64,000 nt of DNA from JBDIAG01 sp963835085 (GCA_963835085.1 CAWIED010000001.1:2976001-3040000); one strand, 5' to 3'. Shown: positions 23,277-32,105, counted from the first letter of the stretch. Notes: a model not told the origin generated them from the letters alone. Numbers and translations are program-made.

Positions 23277-24227
23277 ATGCCCTCGGTTCCCGACCCGAAG
23301 CAGCACACCGCCTACTCCGACCCTGGCCCGTATGCCGAACTGCTTCGTGAGCTTCCCGACGACGTCGAGACGCTGTGCGCCGCAGCGCGGAACGTCATTG
23401 TTCACTACCGCGGGCAACTGCCCGAGCTGAGCGAAGAGCGGCTCCCCGAGGTCAACAGCCGTTGGCTGCAAACCATCCTCCGCCGCGATCAGCACAGGTT
23501 CGGCTCCCCGCTGCTGCACGGTCGGCCGCTCACCGAGCGAGTCGCTGGCTGCTGTCGTGATCACAGCCTGTTCCTGACGGCCGCGCTGCGGGAGCGAGGC
23601 GTCCCTGCTCGCAACAGGGTCGGGTTCGCCCTGTACCTGTCGCCCGACTGGGTTTTCGACCATGTCATCACCGAGTACTTCGACGGAACCCGCTGGGTGC
23701 GCACCGACCCAGAGTTCGCGGCTGGCCAACTCAGCGTCGACGTTCGGGATCTTCGGGCCGGTCCCTCCTCGCCATTCCGTACCGCTGCGGAAGCGTGGCT
23801 CGGCCATCGGGACGGCACTCTCGACGTGTCCAACCATGGGGTTTACCCGGGTGCCGGAGCTGACCTGTCGGGTGCGGATTTCGTCCGCCGCTACGTCGTG
23901 ATGCAGGCAGCCCATCGGTACGGCGACGAGATGCTGCTCTGGGACGCTTGGGGAGCTATCGCTCCTGGTGGCCCAACCCTGTCCGATGACGAGGTCGACG
24001 ATCTCGCCAGGCTGCTGGTGGCCGCTGACGGCGGCCCGGACACCGCCAGCGTCGCTGATGCAGCGCTGTACGCCCGATACCTCGCCGACGAGCGACTTCA
24101 TCCCGGCGACACTGTTCAGCAGCTATCGCCCCTGGGGACCGGAGTCGACCACGTTCTGCTGACCACAGGCCCTGGCGCGTGCGACGGCAGAGGCCCCTCC
24201 AACGTTTCCGTCGGAGGGGCCTCTTGA
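23277..24227 (+). CDS. Transglutaminase-like domain protein
   Basis: The 316-residue protein has the Cys-His-Asp triad of the transglutaminase-like (papain) fold: Cys in 'VAGCCRDHSLFL' near 90, His in 'VFDHVITEYFDG' and Asp in 'VRTDPEF'. Homologues are annotated only as transglutaminase-like; the activity may be hydrolytic. There is no signal peptide, so it is probably cytoplasmic. The last 12 codons overlap a strong hairpin (24189-24224), meaning the terminator is partly coding. It is third in the ppa operon. Confidence 0.8.
   Translation: MPSVPDPKQHTAYSDPGPYAELLRELPDDVETLCAAARNVIVHYRGQLPELSEERLPEVNSRWLQTILRRDQHRFGSPLLHGRPLTERVAGCCRDHSLFLTAALRERGVPARNRVGFALYLSPDWVFDHVITEYFDGTRWVRTDPEFAAGQLSVDVRDLRAGPSSPFRTAAEAWLGHRDGTLDVSNHGVYPGAGADLSGADFVRRYVVMQAAHRYGDEMLLWDAWGAIAPGGPTLSDDEVDDLARLLVAADGGPDTASVADAALYARYLADERLHPGDTVQQLSPLGTGVDHVLLTTGPGACDGRGPSNVSVGGAS
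24189..24224. terminator. 12-bp perfect hairpin, probable terminator
   Basis: Arms AGAGGCCCCTCC (24189-24200) and GGAGGGGCCTCT (24213-24224) are perfect complements around a 12-base loop. It overlaps the end of the transglutaminase-like gene and lies 5 bp beyond the 3' end of the minus-strand tRNA, so it can serve both. The T-tract is short. Confidence 0.7.
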
Positions 24228-24228
24228 C

Positions 24229-24305
24229 TGGAGCCGCCTAAGGGAATCGAACCCTTGACCTATTCATTACGAGTGAATCGCTCTGGCCGACTGAGCTAAG
24301 GCGGC
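24229..24305 (-). tRNA. tRNA-Thr (anticodon CGU)
   Basis: The minus strand folds as a full cloverleaf. The acceptor stem GCCGCCT pairs with AGGCGGC, the anticodon arm is ATTCA-CTCGTAA-TGAAT with anticodon CGT at 24271-24269, and the T-arm has TTCGATT. The discriminator is T and the CCA end is encoded (24229-24231). It reads ACG threonine codons. Confidence 0.97.
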
Positions 24306-24419
24306 GCACCCCGCGAGCGGGGCAGCGACCATCATACGGGTCGGCAAGGCCTGTGCGCGCCAGGGTTGAGGAAACACTCGATCCCCCGACCATCGGGGCC
24401 GAACCCGCGCCCCGGCCGG

Positions 24420-25940
24420 TCATCGACAGCGCGTACCCACCGGCGGAGGCGTGCCCTGCAGAAGGTACGTCTCGACCGCCGAGGTGATGCACCGGCTGCC
24501 GCGGCCATACGCCGTGTGGCCGGTGCCCTCATAGGTGAGCAGCCGGCCGGCCGCGAGTTGGCCGGCCAACGCCCGCGCCCAGGAGTACGGCGTTGCCGGG
24601 TCGTGCGTCGTGCCGATCACCACGATCGGGCCGCTGCCCTCAGCGCGCACGGGCTGCGGTGCCGCCGGCGCCTTGACCGGCCACCCGGCGCACGACAGGT
24701 CGCCGTCGGTGAAGTAGGGGCCGAGCGTCGGGGCGGCGGCTTCGATGCGTTGCGCCTCGGTGGCCAGGGTGGCCTGATCGGTGGCCATCGGATAGTCCGA
24801 GCACGTGATCGCCCAGTAGGCCTCGGAGAGGTTGGTGACGTAGCGCCCGGTGTTCGTGCGGTCGTTGTAGCGGTCGGCCAAGGCCAGCAGACCACTGCCG
24901 TCCCTGCGCTCGGCCTGCGTCAGAGCACTCGTCAGCTCTTCCCACGAGCTATCGGAGTACATCGCCGCGATGATGCCCGTGAGCGCCAGAGAGCCGGTGA
25001 GTGGCCGCGAGGTGTCGGTGGCGAACGGCCTCGCCCAGACGGCGGCAAGCAAGGTGCCGACCTGGCGCATCGCTTGGTCGACGCCGCCGCTCAACGGGCA
25101 CTTGCCGGCCCGGCCTGCCAGGCACGCCTCGACGTAGCGTCGCAGGGCGGCGTCCATGCCGGCGGCCTGTCCGAGCACGAGGGCGTCATAGCTGTTGGCG
25201 GGGTCGAGCGCGCCGTCGAGCACGAAACGGCCCACGTTGGAAGGGAATTCGTCGGCGTAGCGAGCACCCAGCAGGGTGCCGTAGGAGTAGCCGAGGTAGT
25301 TCAGCTTGCGCTCGTCGAGCACCGAGCGGATGAGGTCGAGGTCTTTGACGGCGTACCGCGTCGCGAGAAAGGGCAGGTCACGGCCGTCCTTGGCTTGACA
25401 TGCCCGGGCCAGCCCCGCCGCCTCCGAGGCGAGCTGCGTCTGGGCCTGGGCGGCGTCCGTGGACGGCGTGAAGGCCAGGAAGTCGTCTAGCTGACGGTCG
25501 GACAGGCAGTCCAGGGGCGCCGAGCGCCCGGTACCGCGCGGGTCGAAGCTCACCAGGTCGTAGTGGGCACGCACCGCGGGTGTCGCCACCGAGTTCGGAT
25601 TCGCCTGCAGCGCAGCGGCTCCCGCCACCCCTGGACCGCCAAAGTTGACCACGAGCGAACCGAGCGGGGTGGTGTCGTCGGCGAGCCGGCGGCTCAGGGC
25701 GAGCGAGATCGTGGGGCCGGTGGGGTCGTCCCAGTCGAGGGGCGCCTCGACGCTGGCACACTGCACATTGTCGCCGCACCCGGTCCAGTCAGGCTCCTGG
25801 TTGTAGAGCTTGGCCAGGGCGGGGCTCGGCGCCGGCAACGATGTGCGGGCGGGCTCGGGCCGCCCACCTAGCGAGCACGACCCCAGCGCGCAGGCCAGAG
25901 CCAGCAAGCCTGCCAGCAGGCGCGGGGTTCTCGGGTTCAT
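24420..25940 (-). CDS. Secreted alpha/beta-hydrolase, tripeptidyl aminopeptidase type
   Basis: The 506-residue lipoprotein has a signal peptide with lipobox 'LGSC' (Cys near 22). The alpha/beta-hydrolase core has 'VVNFGGPGVAGAA', 'DPRGTGRSAPLDC' and nucleophile elbow 'GYSYGTLLG' near 225. A C-terminal TAP-like domain follows ('IGTTHDPATPYSWARALAG', then 'GTGHTAYG' with the catalytic His). It resembles the Streptomyces SlpD/SlpE and Tap mycelium-associated peptidases, which release tripeptides outside the cell. It lies last in the tmk-holB-PSP1 direction, separated from PSP1 by a minisatellite. Confidence 0.9.
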   Translation of the reverse strand: MNPRTPRLLAGLLALACALGSCSLGGRPEPARTSLPAPSPALAKLYNQEPDWTGCGDNVQCASVEAPLDWDDPTGPTISLALSRRLADDTTPLGSLVVNFGGPGVAGAAALQANPNSVATPAVRAHYDLVSFDPRGTGRSAPLDCLSDRQLDDFLAFTPSTDAAQAQTQLASEAAGLARACQAKDGRDLPFLATRYAVKDLDLIRSVLDERKLNYLGYSYGTLLGARYADEFPSNVGRFVLDGALDPANSYDALVLGQAAGMDAALRRYVEACLAGRAGKCPLSGGVDQAMRQVGTLLAAVWARPFATDTSRPLTGSLALTGIIAAMYSDSSWEELTSALTQAERRDGSGLLALADRYNDRTNTGRYVTNLSEAYWAITCSDYPMATDQATLATEAQRIEAAAPTLGPYFTDGDLSCAGWPVKAPAAPQPVRAEGSGPIVVIGTTHDPATPYSWARALAGQLAAGRLLTYEGTGHTAYGRGSRCITSAVETYLLQGTPPPVGTRCR

Positions 25941-25991
25941 CAGATCGGTTCCGCGCGAGCCCCATCGCGCGCCGTCACGACTCCCAGCACT

Positions 25992-26066
25992 GGGTTCCCA
26001 ACCACCGGGTTCCCAACCACCGGGTTCCCAACCACCGGGTTCCCAACCACCGGGTTCCCAACCACT
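25992..26066. repeat. Minisatellite: five 15-bp tandem repeats
   Basis: Five contiguous units of GGGTTCCCAACCACC (the last ends in CT), with degenerate copies continuing to about 26105. It fills the 159-bp gap between the PSP1 stop and the hydrolase start. There are no spacers, so it is not a CRISPR array. Confidence 0.9.
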
Positions 26067-26099
26067 GAGTCATGACTACTGGGTTCCCGACTACTGGGT

Positions 26100-26879
26100 T
26101 CACGACGAACGTGCCTCGTCGTAAGCCGCTCGCGAGCCGCAGCTGCCCGCGGCCGAACAACCGCCTGCGGCGCTCGTGGGCTCGCCGTCGGCCCGCGGGG
26201 GGTGACCGGTGAAGTCGACATAGGCCGGGTGCTCGTAGCGCAGGCAACACATCAGACGTCCGCACGCCCCGGCGATCCGCATCGGATCCGTTCCGAGGTG
26301 CTGGTCGCGGGCCATCTGCAGCGTGACTGGCTCGAAGGTGTCGAGAAACGTTGCGCAACACAGTTCGCGCCCGCACACTCCGACGCCGCCCACCAGCTTG
26401 GCGCGTTCGCGTTCGCTCACCTGACGCAGCAGGATCCGCATGCCGATCTCTGCCGTGAGCGCCCGCAGCAGCTCGCGGAAGTCGATGCGGCGCGGAGCCG
26501 AGAACCAGATCGTGACCCGCTGGTCTTGCGCGCGCCACTCGGTGCCGAGCACCTGCATGGGCAGCCCTCGAACCCTGATCGCTCGTTTGGCGGCCGTACG
26601 CGCCCTGGCCGCGCGGCGAAGTGCATCGTCGCCGGCCTCGACGTCGGCTGGGCTTGCCCGGCGCACGAGCGTGGGCAGATTCTCCATCGCGTCGAGCGGC
26701 TCGCTCGGCCCCCACAGCACGGTCGCGACCCGCTCCCCGTCGGGATGTTCGACGACCACGCGAGCCCCGATCTCGAGTTCGTCGGCGAGCGCACCGGCGT
26801 CGGCATAGTGCAGACGCCCGTGCTTGACATAGGCGACGGCGACGACAAGAGGCACAGTGGCAGCGTATGCCCTCGGCAC
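26100..26879 (-). CDS. PSP1-domain protein (RicT/YaaT-like)
   Basis: The 259-residue protein is the bacterial PSP1 C-terminal family. The conserved Cys clusters are 'GGVGVCGRELCCATFL' (near 162-177) and 'RIAGACGRLMCCLRYEHP' (near 200-217); in Bacillus RicT comparable cysteines help hold an iron-sulphur cluster in the Y-complex that modulates RNase Y. Role in actinobacteria: unknown. Its place beside holB and tmk matches the Bacillus arrangement. The C-terminal 35 residues are Ser/Gly/Ala-rich with extra Cys. A 490-bp gap with two palindromes separates it from holB. Confidence 0.88.
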   Translation of the reverse strand: MPRAYAATVPLVVAVAYVKHGRLHYADAGALADELEIGARVVVEHPDGERVATVLWGPSEPLDAMENLPTLVRRASPADVEAGDDALRRAARARTAAKRAIRVRGLPMQVLGTEWRAQDQRVTIWFSAPRRIDFRELLRALTAEIGMRILLRQVSERERAKLVGGVGVCGRELCCATFLDTFEPVTLQMARDQHLGTDPMRIAGACGRLMCCLRYEHPAYVDFTGHPPRADGEPTSAAGGCSAAGSCGSRAAYDEARSS

Positions 26880-27077
26880 AGACGGCCGACGCGGTTAGGG
26901 CGCGACGGGGAAATATCCGCTGCAGGTGTCGGTCTCTGGGCGGGATAGCTCACTTGACCATCTATTCCGAGGTCGGTCCGTGGTAGTGAGCGCGCGGCGG
27001 ATTGGTGGGTTTGCGCGGTCATTGGGCCAGATGACGGCGATGAGCGTGCGGACTCGTTCGGGGTCAGGTCCGATCGG

Positions 27078-27168
27078 TGTCCGGAATCCGGCACCAGTGC
27101 CCGCCGGGGAAGTTCGGCCGAGCACAAACCCCGAGGCAGCTGCACCCAAGCGAGCCGGATTCCGGACA
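27078..27168. repeat. Inverted-repeat element of the DUF559-cassette family (solo copy)
   Basis: 91 bp, starting TGTCCGGAATCCGGCACCAG and ending in CCGGATTCCGGACA. It aligns without gaps to the element at 47462-47552, which has the same length, the same arms, and central GAAGTTCG and GAGCAC blocks. Arms of about 15-17 bp pair almost perfectly. It has no linked DUF559 gene. Confidence 0.9.
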
Positions 27169-27213
27169 TCCAACCCCGAAGCAACGACCGACCACCTAAC
27201 GCAGCCTATGTCC

Positions 27214-27278
27214 ACCTGTCACGTTCTTCACCCATCGGTGAACACCTTGGCGACAGCTCAGCGAAGAACGTCACAGGT
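27214..27278. repeat. 65-bp palindrome with 18-bp arms
   Basis: Arms 27214-27231 and 27261-27278 (ACCTGTSACGTTCTTCRC, two mismatches) can extend outward 3 bp. The sequence is unrelated to the TGTCC family apart from a TGTCC at its left edge. No second copy was found in the window. Confidence 0.75.
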
Positions 27279-27369
27279 CGACCGCCCAACGCCGTCAGGC
27301 GCCTGATCCAGTGGTTATTGCCCGGCCCCGGTCGGTGGGGCCTCGCCGGCCCGCCACAGTGAAAGGCCG

Positions 27370-28554
27370 TCAGTCGAGGGACGACCGGCAGCTTACGAGC
27401 ATGGCCTCGACCGCCAGGAGGGGATTGGCACTGGTGGTGATGCGGGTGCGTGCCTCGCCGATCGCGTCCATCCGCCGCAGTGTGTCGGCTGGAGCGCTGG
27501 TCTTGGCCAGGGTCACCAACCGGTCGCGCTCGGAGCCGTTGATGAGCTCGGAGTCGGCCTCCAGCTGCAATACGAGCACATCCCGGTACACCGAGAGCAG
27601 GTCGAGCAGCGCCCGATCGATGACGTCGCGCTTGAACCGGGTTGACCGCTTCTTCTGCTCAGCCTCCAACGTGCGCAGCTGTGAGCGCACTGCGGGCGGC
27701 AGTCGGGACTCGCCCTCATAGCCCAACGCCCGCAACAGTGCCGAGCGCTCCGACGCGTCGCGATCCGCAGTGGCAGCAGCGGACTCCTCGTTCGCGACCT
27801 CGATCAGTCTGCCCGCTCGCAGCACCGCGTCGCCCACCCCACGCAGGCCGAACGCCAGGTCGAGCACTTCGCGGCGCCGCAACCTGGCGTCTTCGTCGCG
27901 CGCGAGGCGCCAGGCCCGGCCGATGTGCGACTGGGCCGCCTTGGCCGCGAACGAGGCCATGGCCGGATCTGCCCCGCGCCGCACCAGCAGTTCGGCGACC
28001 GCCGCCGTGGTGGGCTGCCGCAACCGCACGGCGCGACACCGCGACCGGACGGTGACTGCGACGTCTTGCAGGCTGGGTGTGCACAGCAACCACAAGGTTC
28101 GGGGAGGAGGTTCTTCGATGGCTTTTAGGAGTGCGTTGAAGGCGGCCTCGTTCAGCCGGTCGGCGTCTTCGACGATGAGGATGCGCCAGCGTCCCTGGGA
28201 CGGGTGTCGATAGGCGATCTGCACCAGCTCGCGAGCCTGGCTGACGCTGATGATGCTGGCCTCCGTGGCCAGCACATACACGTCCGGATGCGTGCCGGTA
28301 GCCACTGTGTGGCAGGAGTGGCAGTGCCCGCAGCCACCGTTCTCGCACTCCAGCGCCGCGGCGAACGCCCGAGCCGCGTTGGACCGCCCAGACCCCGGCG
28401 GGCCCGTGAACAGCCAGGCCTGAGTCAGGCCGGGCACCTGCTCGCCGACCAGGGACCGCTCGAAAAGAGCCACGGCCGTGCGAAGTTCGTCGACGACGGC
28501 GGCCTGTCCCACGAGTTCGTCCCAGACCGGCGGGGCGCCCGCGCTGAGCGTCAC
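27370..28554 (-). CDS. holB: DNA polymerase III delta' subunit
   Basis: The 394-residue clamp-loader subunit has Walker A-like 'FTGPPGSGRSNAARAFA', the zinc module 'CENGGCGHCHSCHTV', 'ILIVEDADRLNEAAFNALLK' and the SRC motif 'VTVRSRCRAVRL', matching HolB. It helps load the sliding clamp at replication forks. The GTG at 28554 is preferred over the ATG at 28566 because it makes a GTGA overlap with the thymidylate kinase stop, the coupling style used across this window. The C-terminal region is helical and lineage-variable. Confidence 0.92.
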   Translation of the reverse strand: MTLSAGAPPVWDELVGQAAVVDELRTAVALFERSLVGEQVPGLTQAWLFTGPPGSGRSNAARAFAAALECENGGCGHCHSCHTVATGTHPDVYVLATEASIISVSQARELVQIAYRHPSQGRWRILIVEDADRLNEAAFNALLKAIEEPPPRTLWLLCTPSLQDVAVTVRSRCRAVRLRQPTTAAVAELLVRRGADPAMASFAAKAAQSHIGRAWRLARDEDARLRRREVLDLAFGLRGVGDAVLRAGRLIEVANEESAAATADRDASERSALLRALGYEGESRLPPAVRSQLRTLEAEQKKRSTRFKRDVIDRALLDLLSVYRDVLVLQLEADSELINGSERDRLVTLAKTSAPADTLRRMDAIGEARTRITTSANPLLAVEAMLVSCRSSLD

Positions 28555-31001
28555 TGCGGATCCCACGGGTCGTCCTGATGCGTCTTCGGAGGAGTGGGCC
28601 GGTGCAAGGACGGCCGGCGCAACAGGGTCACGCGCTCTACCGCAGGTGCCGGTTCGGCCGGCTCCCTCCGCCCGTCGGTCGGGTCGACAGCGCCCTGCTC
28701 AGCCGGCGGCACACCTGCACCCGAGTGCCCCGTGGGCACTGAAGCCGGCTGGTGTTCGCGAGTGGGCGCCGGCCGCGGAGGCTGCGTAGTGAAGACCTCT
28801 GTGGGGGATGAGGAAAGCCCTGAATCGGCGACAGCGGCCGGGGCGTGTGAGGCGGACGCTGGGTCGGTGACCGACCGCGTAGCCTCAGCCTCGGCCGCCG
28901 CAGCTGATGACGCCGATACCCCAGCCGCCGTTGCCCCCGCTGCCGGAGCACTGCCGGAGTCGGCCGGCTGACGGTGGCCCGCAGCGCCCCCCTCCCTCAT
29001 CAGCAGCGAGTGCAGCCGCTGACGAACCTGCTCCGAGAGGTCGAGCGGATCGGCGGTGGCGTCGAGCACCAGATAGCGTCGCGGCGCCCGGCGGGCGCGA
29101 GCGAGGAACATCTGCCGCACGCGGGCGTGGAAGGCCAGCCCCTCCCCCTCCAACCGGTCGGGGGTCATCCCCGCTGCCGCCATCCGCTTGCGGGCCACCG
29201 ACGGGTCGATGTCGAGCACGATCGTCAGGTCGGGAACCAGGTTGCCGGTGGCCCAGCCCGAGATCCGCTCGATGCCCGCGGGATCGAAGCCTCGTCCGCC
29301 CCCCTGGTAGGCGATGGAGGAGTCGACGTAACGGTCGCTGACCACCACCGCGCCGCGCTCGAGAGCCGGCCTGATGACGGTGTGCACGTGCTGAGCTCGA
29401 TCGGCCGCGAACAACAGGGTCTCGGCGTGGGCATCGATGTCGTGGCCGTGCAGCACGAGCTGGCGGAGGGTGCCGCCCAAAGCGGTGGCACCCGGTTCGC
29501 GAGTGGCCACCACGTCACGCCCGAGGTCTACCCGCAGCCAGGCCTCGAGCAGTGTGAGCTGACTCGTCTTACCGGCGCCATCGCCCCCTTCGAACACCAC
29601 GAACAACCCCGGGTAGGCGGGCATCGGAGCAGCGGGCAGGGCCGCCGGACGAGACCGCCAGGCCTGCATCACGTCTTCTCGCAACGACAACGACGGATGG
29701 TCGTTCATGGTGCGGTACGAGAGCAGGCCGATCACCACGGCCAACAGACCCGCCAGGAGCAGCGTGATCGCCGCGCCGTTGTAGGTGAGCACGACCTTGG
29801 ACACCCTGACGTGGCGCTCGCCGAAGAGCGCCGCCAGGCCGGGCGCGATCGCCATCACGAGGATGAGCACCACCCGCGCGCCGTTCTGCACGAAGGCGAA
29901 CGTGCGCCCGCGCATCTCGTCGGCCACTTCGAGACCGAGCAATGTGTACCCGCTGACCCACGCGACGCCCGCGGAGGTGCCCAGCAGCAACGTGAACAGC
30001 ACGGCGAGCACGCTGTTGGGGAAGACGGCCAGGCAGCACAACCACAGGCCGGCCGTGGTGAGAGCGAGCGCGAACAGGCGCCAGCGGGTGAAGTCGGGCA
30101 GCAGCCGCGGGCCCACCCACATGCCGCCGGCCAGACCGGTGAAGACGGCGGCGAACAACAGGCCGTAGGCAGGCGCACCGGCCCCCAGGTCGGTGGTGAA
30201 GGTGGGAGCGACACCGATGACGAACCCGCCCGCGCCGAAGGCCCCCAGCATGCCCAGCACGAGGCCTCGCACGAGCCTGTTGTGCGCCACGTACGACCAG
30301 CCCTGCACGATCGCCTGCCACACCCGAACCTCGGCGGCACCCGCGGTGCCGATGGCGCGGCGCGGCAGGTCGAGCCGCCACACCACGACAGCGGCGATCA
30401 GGTTGGTGAGTGCGTTGGCGTACATGGCCACATCGGCTGCGCTGCCCACCCACGGGGCCACGTTGTCGATGATGCCCGCGGCCAACGACAGGCCGCTGAA
30501 CAACAGCGCCGCGAACGGCGCCGAGCCGTACGTGGTGGCCAGGCTGAGCTGGTTGGCTGTGGCCAGCCGCTCCTTGGGGACGAGGTTGGGCACGGTGGCG
30601 TCTTTGGCCGGCAACCAGAACAAGCCGATGATCTCGGTGATCACCGTGGCGATGAACAGCCACCACAACGTGCCGATCAGCGGTATGGACGCGAAGAACA
30701 CAAACCGCAGCAGGTCGCCCACGACCATCGTGGTCTTGCGATCGAACCGGTCGGCGAAGGCGCCGGCCAACGGCCCCAGCAACACGGCGGGGGCTAGCCG
30801 CAGGATGAGCACACCCGACACGGCAAGGTTGGCCGCGGCGTACGAATCTTTGGCACCGAGGCTGGCTGCCATCGCCGTGACGGCCAGGAAACCCAGCCAG
30901 TCTCCGAACGACGACAACCCGAGCGACAACCACAGCCTGCGGAAGGCGGGCAGCCTCAGCACGCCGCGAATCGCGTGGTCGGCGTGCTGCTGCGAATCCA
31001 T
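28551..31001 (-). CDS. tmk: MFS transporter-thymidylate kinase fusion
   Basis: The 816-residue protein is bifunctional. Residues 1-430 are a 12-helix major facilitator ('GPLAGAFADRFDRKTTMVVG'). Residues 460-670 are a complete dTMP kinase with P-loop 'FEGGDGAGKTSQ', 'TREPGATALG', the DRY-type 'VVSDRYVDSSIAYQGGGRG' and lid 'RMAAAGMTPDRLEGEG'. The last 130 or so residues are Pro/Ala/Thr-rich. This fusion is known in several actinobacteria; whether transport is active is unknown. The ATG at 31001 begins 'MDSQQHADHAIRGVLRLPAF'; 70 upstream codons are open but Arg-rich. Its stop overlaps the holB start. Confidence 0.92.
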   Translation of the reverse strand: MDSQQHADHAIRGVLRLPAFRRLWLSLGLSSFGDWLGFLAVTAMAASLGAKDSYAAANLAVSGVLILRLAPAVLLGPLAGAFADRFDRKTTMVVGDLLRFVFFASIPLIGTLWWLFIATVITEIIGLFWLPAKDATVPNLVPKERLATANQLSLATTYGSAPFAALLFSGLSLAAGIIDNVAPWVGSAADVAMYANALTNLIAAVVVWRLDLPRRAIGTAGAAEVRVWQAIVQGWSYVAHNRLVRGLVLGMLGAFGAGGFVIGVAPTFTTDLGAGAPAYGLLFAAVFTGLAGGMWVGPRLLPDFTRWRLFALALTTAGLWLCCLAVFPNSVLAVLFTLLLGTSAGVAWVSGYTLLGLEVADEMRGRTFAFVQNGARVVLILVMAIAPGLAALFGERHVRVSKVVLTYNGAAITLLLAGLLAVVIGLLSYRTMNDHPSLSLREDVMQAWRSRPAALPAAPMPAYPGLFVVFEGGDGAGKTSQLTLLEAWLRVDLGRDVVATREPGATALGGTLRQLVLHGHDIDAHAETLLFAADRAQHVHTVIRPALERGAVVVSDRYVDSSIAYQGGGRGFDPAGIERISGWATGNLVPDLTIVLDIDPSVARKRMAAAGMTPDRLEGEGLAFHARVRQMFLARARRAPRRYLVLDATADPLDLSEQVRQRLHSLLMREGGAAGHRQPADSGSAPAAGATAAGVSASSAAAAEAEATRSVTDPASASHAPAAVADSGLSSSPTEVFTTQPPRPAPTREHQPASVPTGHSGAGVPPAEQGAVDPTDGRREPAEPAPAVERVTLLRRPSLHRPTPPKTHQDDPWDPQ

Positions 31002-31245
31002 GGCGACAGGGTAACCACGGGGTCTGACAACGTCCTCACCTTGCCGGGCGTCAGAAGCGACTGGGCGGTGCGGCCCCGGGCCGACCTCCCTCCCCCGGGC
31101 CCGAAGAACACCTGCCCGGCGTGGTCGCATGCGATCTGAGACGCCCTCGTCCCGACAACCCAGACAAGCCCAGCGTTGGCTCAGACTGGAGACTCCCACG
31201 TAGTCGCTCACCCTCGACCCGACTCATCGGCCAAGGAGTTCGCCC

Positions 31246-31848
31246 ATGTCGTCACGTCCCCGCACCATCATGGTGATCCGGCACGGCGAGAAGCCACCCA
31301 AAGGCGACAAGCCGTCCCTGCCGTCCAGTGTTGACCAGTCTGAGGCCGACGAGCGGGCCATCGACGAGGAGGGCAAGGAGCAGCCGAGGTCGCTGACCGC
31401 CCGCGGCTGGCAGCGGGCCGGAGCGTTGGCCGTGATCTTCGGCGCCGAGCATCCGGCTGCTCCACTCGTGCGACCCACCGCGCTCATGTCACCCGACTAC
31501 GGCAAGGACACCCCCATCCACCGCCCCACCCAGACGATCCGTCCGCTGGCCCGCAAGATCGGGGTGACGCCCACCACCCCGGGTCCGAAAGGACACGAGG
31601 AGCGAATCGTCAAAGAGGCGATTCTGAGCAGTCCCGGCGACGTGTTGGTGTGCTGGGAGCACGACCGCATCCCCGTGATCATGGCCGAACTGGCTCATGA
31701 GCTGTCGATCGCCGAGTTGCCCGCCACCGCTGAGAAGTGGCCGGACGACGACTTCGACTCCGTGATCATCGTCGCTTGCGCGGCTGACGGCTCCTACACC
31801 GCCACCGTCGTCAGCCAGGAGGCTCTCGACGGTGACGGCACGTATTAG
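31246..31848 (+). CDS. Histidine phosphatase superfamily protein
   Basis: The 200-residue protein opens with the 'IMVIRHGEKP' signature (catalytic His) of phosphoglycerate mutase-like phosphatases, and a second His is in 'LVCWEHDRIPVI' near 145. An 'SLTARGWQRAGALA' segment matches the superfamily. The substrate is unknown. The ATG has GGAG ('CAAGGAGTT') about 8 bp upstream. It is divergent from the tmk fusion (244-bp spacer) and marks the start of the first accessory block. Confidence 0.85.
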   Translation: MSSRPRTIMVIRHGEKPPKGDKPSLPSSVDQSEADERAIDEEGKEQPRSLTARGWQRAGALAVIFGAEHPAAPLVRPTALMSPDYGKDTPIHRPTQTIRPLARKIGVTPTTPGPKGHEERIVKEAILSSPGDVLVCWEHDRIPVIMAELAHELSIAELPATAEKWPDDDFDSVIIVACAADGSYTATVVSQEALDGDGTY

Positions 31849-31986
31849 ACCCAATGCCGTTCGTTTGAGGTTCGGGGGTTGGTGTCAACCCGCTTTTCAG
31901 ATTGCGTCCGGCGAGGAAGGCCCTTGTAGGACGTCGTGCGGGCCGCTGATGCGATCTTCAAACATAGGACGCCTCGCCCCGATGCT

Positions 31987-32105
31987 AACTGCGGCAATTT
32001 CACCGCGGGAACGACACCACCGAATGACCCCAACCCCAGTTCTGGCACTCAATTCGGTGCCAACCGCGGCAAATGCACCGCGCACGGCACCACCCAACGA
32101 CTCCG
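31987..32105. repeat. Imperfect direct repeat, about 45 bp, 75 bp apart
   Basis: The best-conserved parts, 31987-32007 and 32062-32082, match 18/21 (AAC-GCGGCAA-T-CACCGCG), and similarity continues about 24 bp further in each copy. Origin unknown. Confidence 0.65.

Larger units (their letters stand above)
26880..27369. other. 490-bp gap between holB and PSP1 with two palindromes
   Basis: No gene is visible in this gap inside an otherwise compact operon. It holds the solitary 91-bp TGTCC...GGACA element (27078-27168) and an unrelated palindrome (27214-27278). No DUF559 remnant could be read in any frame. Confidence 0.7.

Noticed and set aside
25992..26105. CRISPR array
   Set aside because: Units are 15 bp and directly abutting with no unique spacers, and no cas genes are present.
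25940..26221. Repeat protein with V-G-N-P-V units encoded by the minisatellite
   Set aside because: It is out of frame with PSP1 and only reads through the 15-bp repeats; there is no start context.
28974..30797. 607-codon open frame on the plus strand opposite the MFS-tmk gene
   Set aside because: It is antisense to a gene with clear transporter and kinase motifs; its translation is His/Gly/Glu-rich with no recognisable domain. Such mirror frames are common at this GC content (also opposite ftsH, the NRPS and hppA).
31897..32097. Small minus-strand protein of 66 residues
   Set aside because: It overlaps the imperfect direct repeats, has no ribosome site and no family resemblance.
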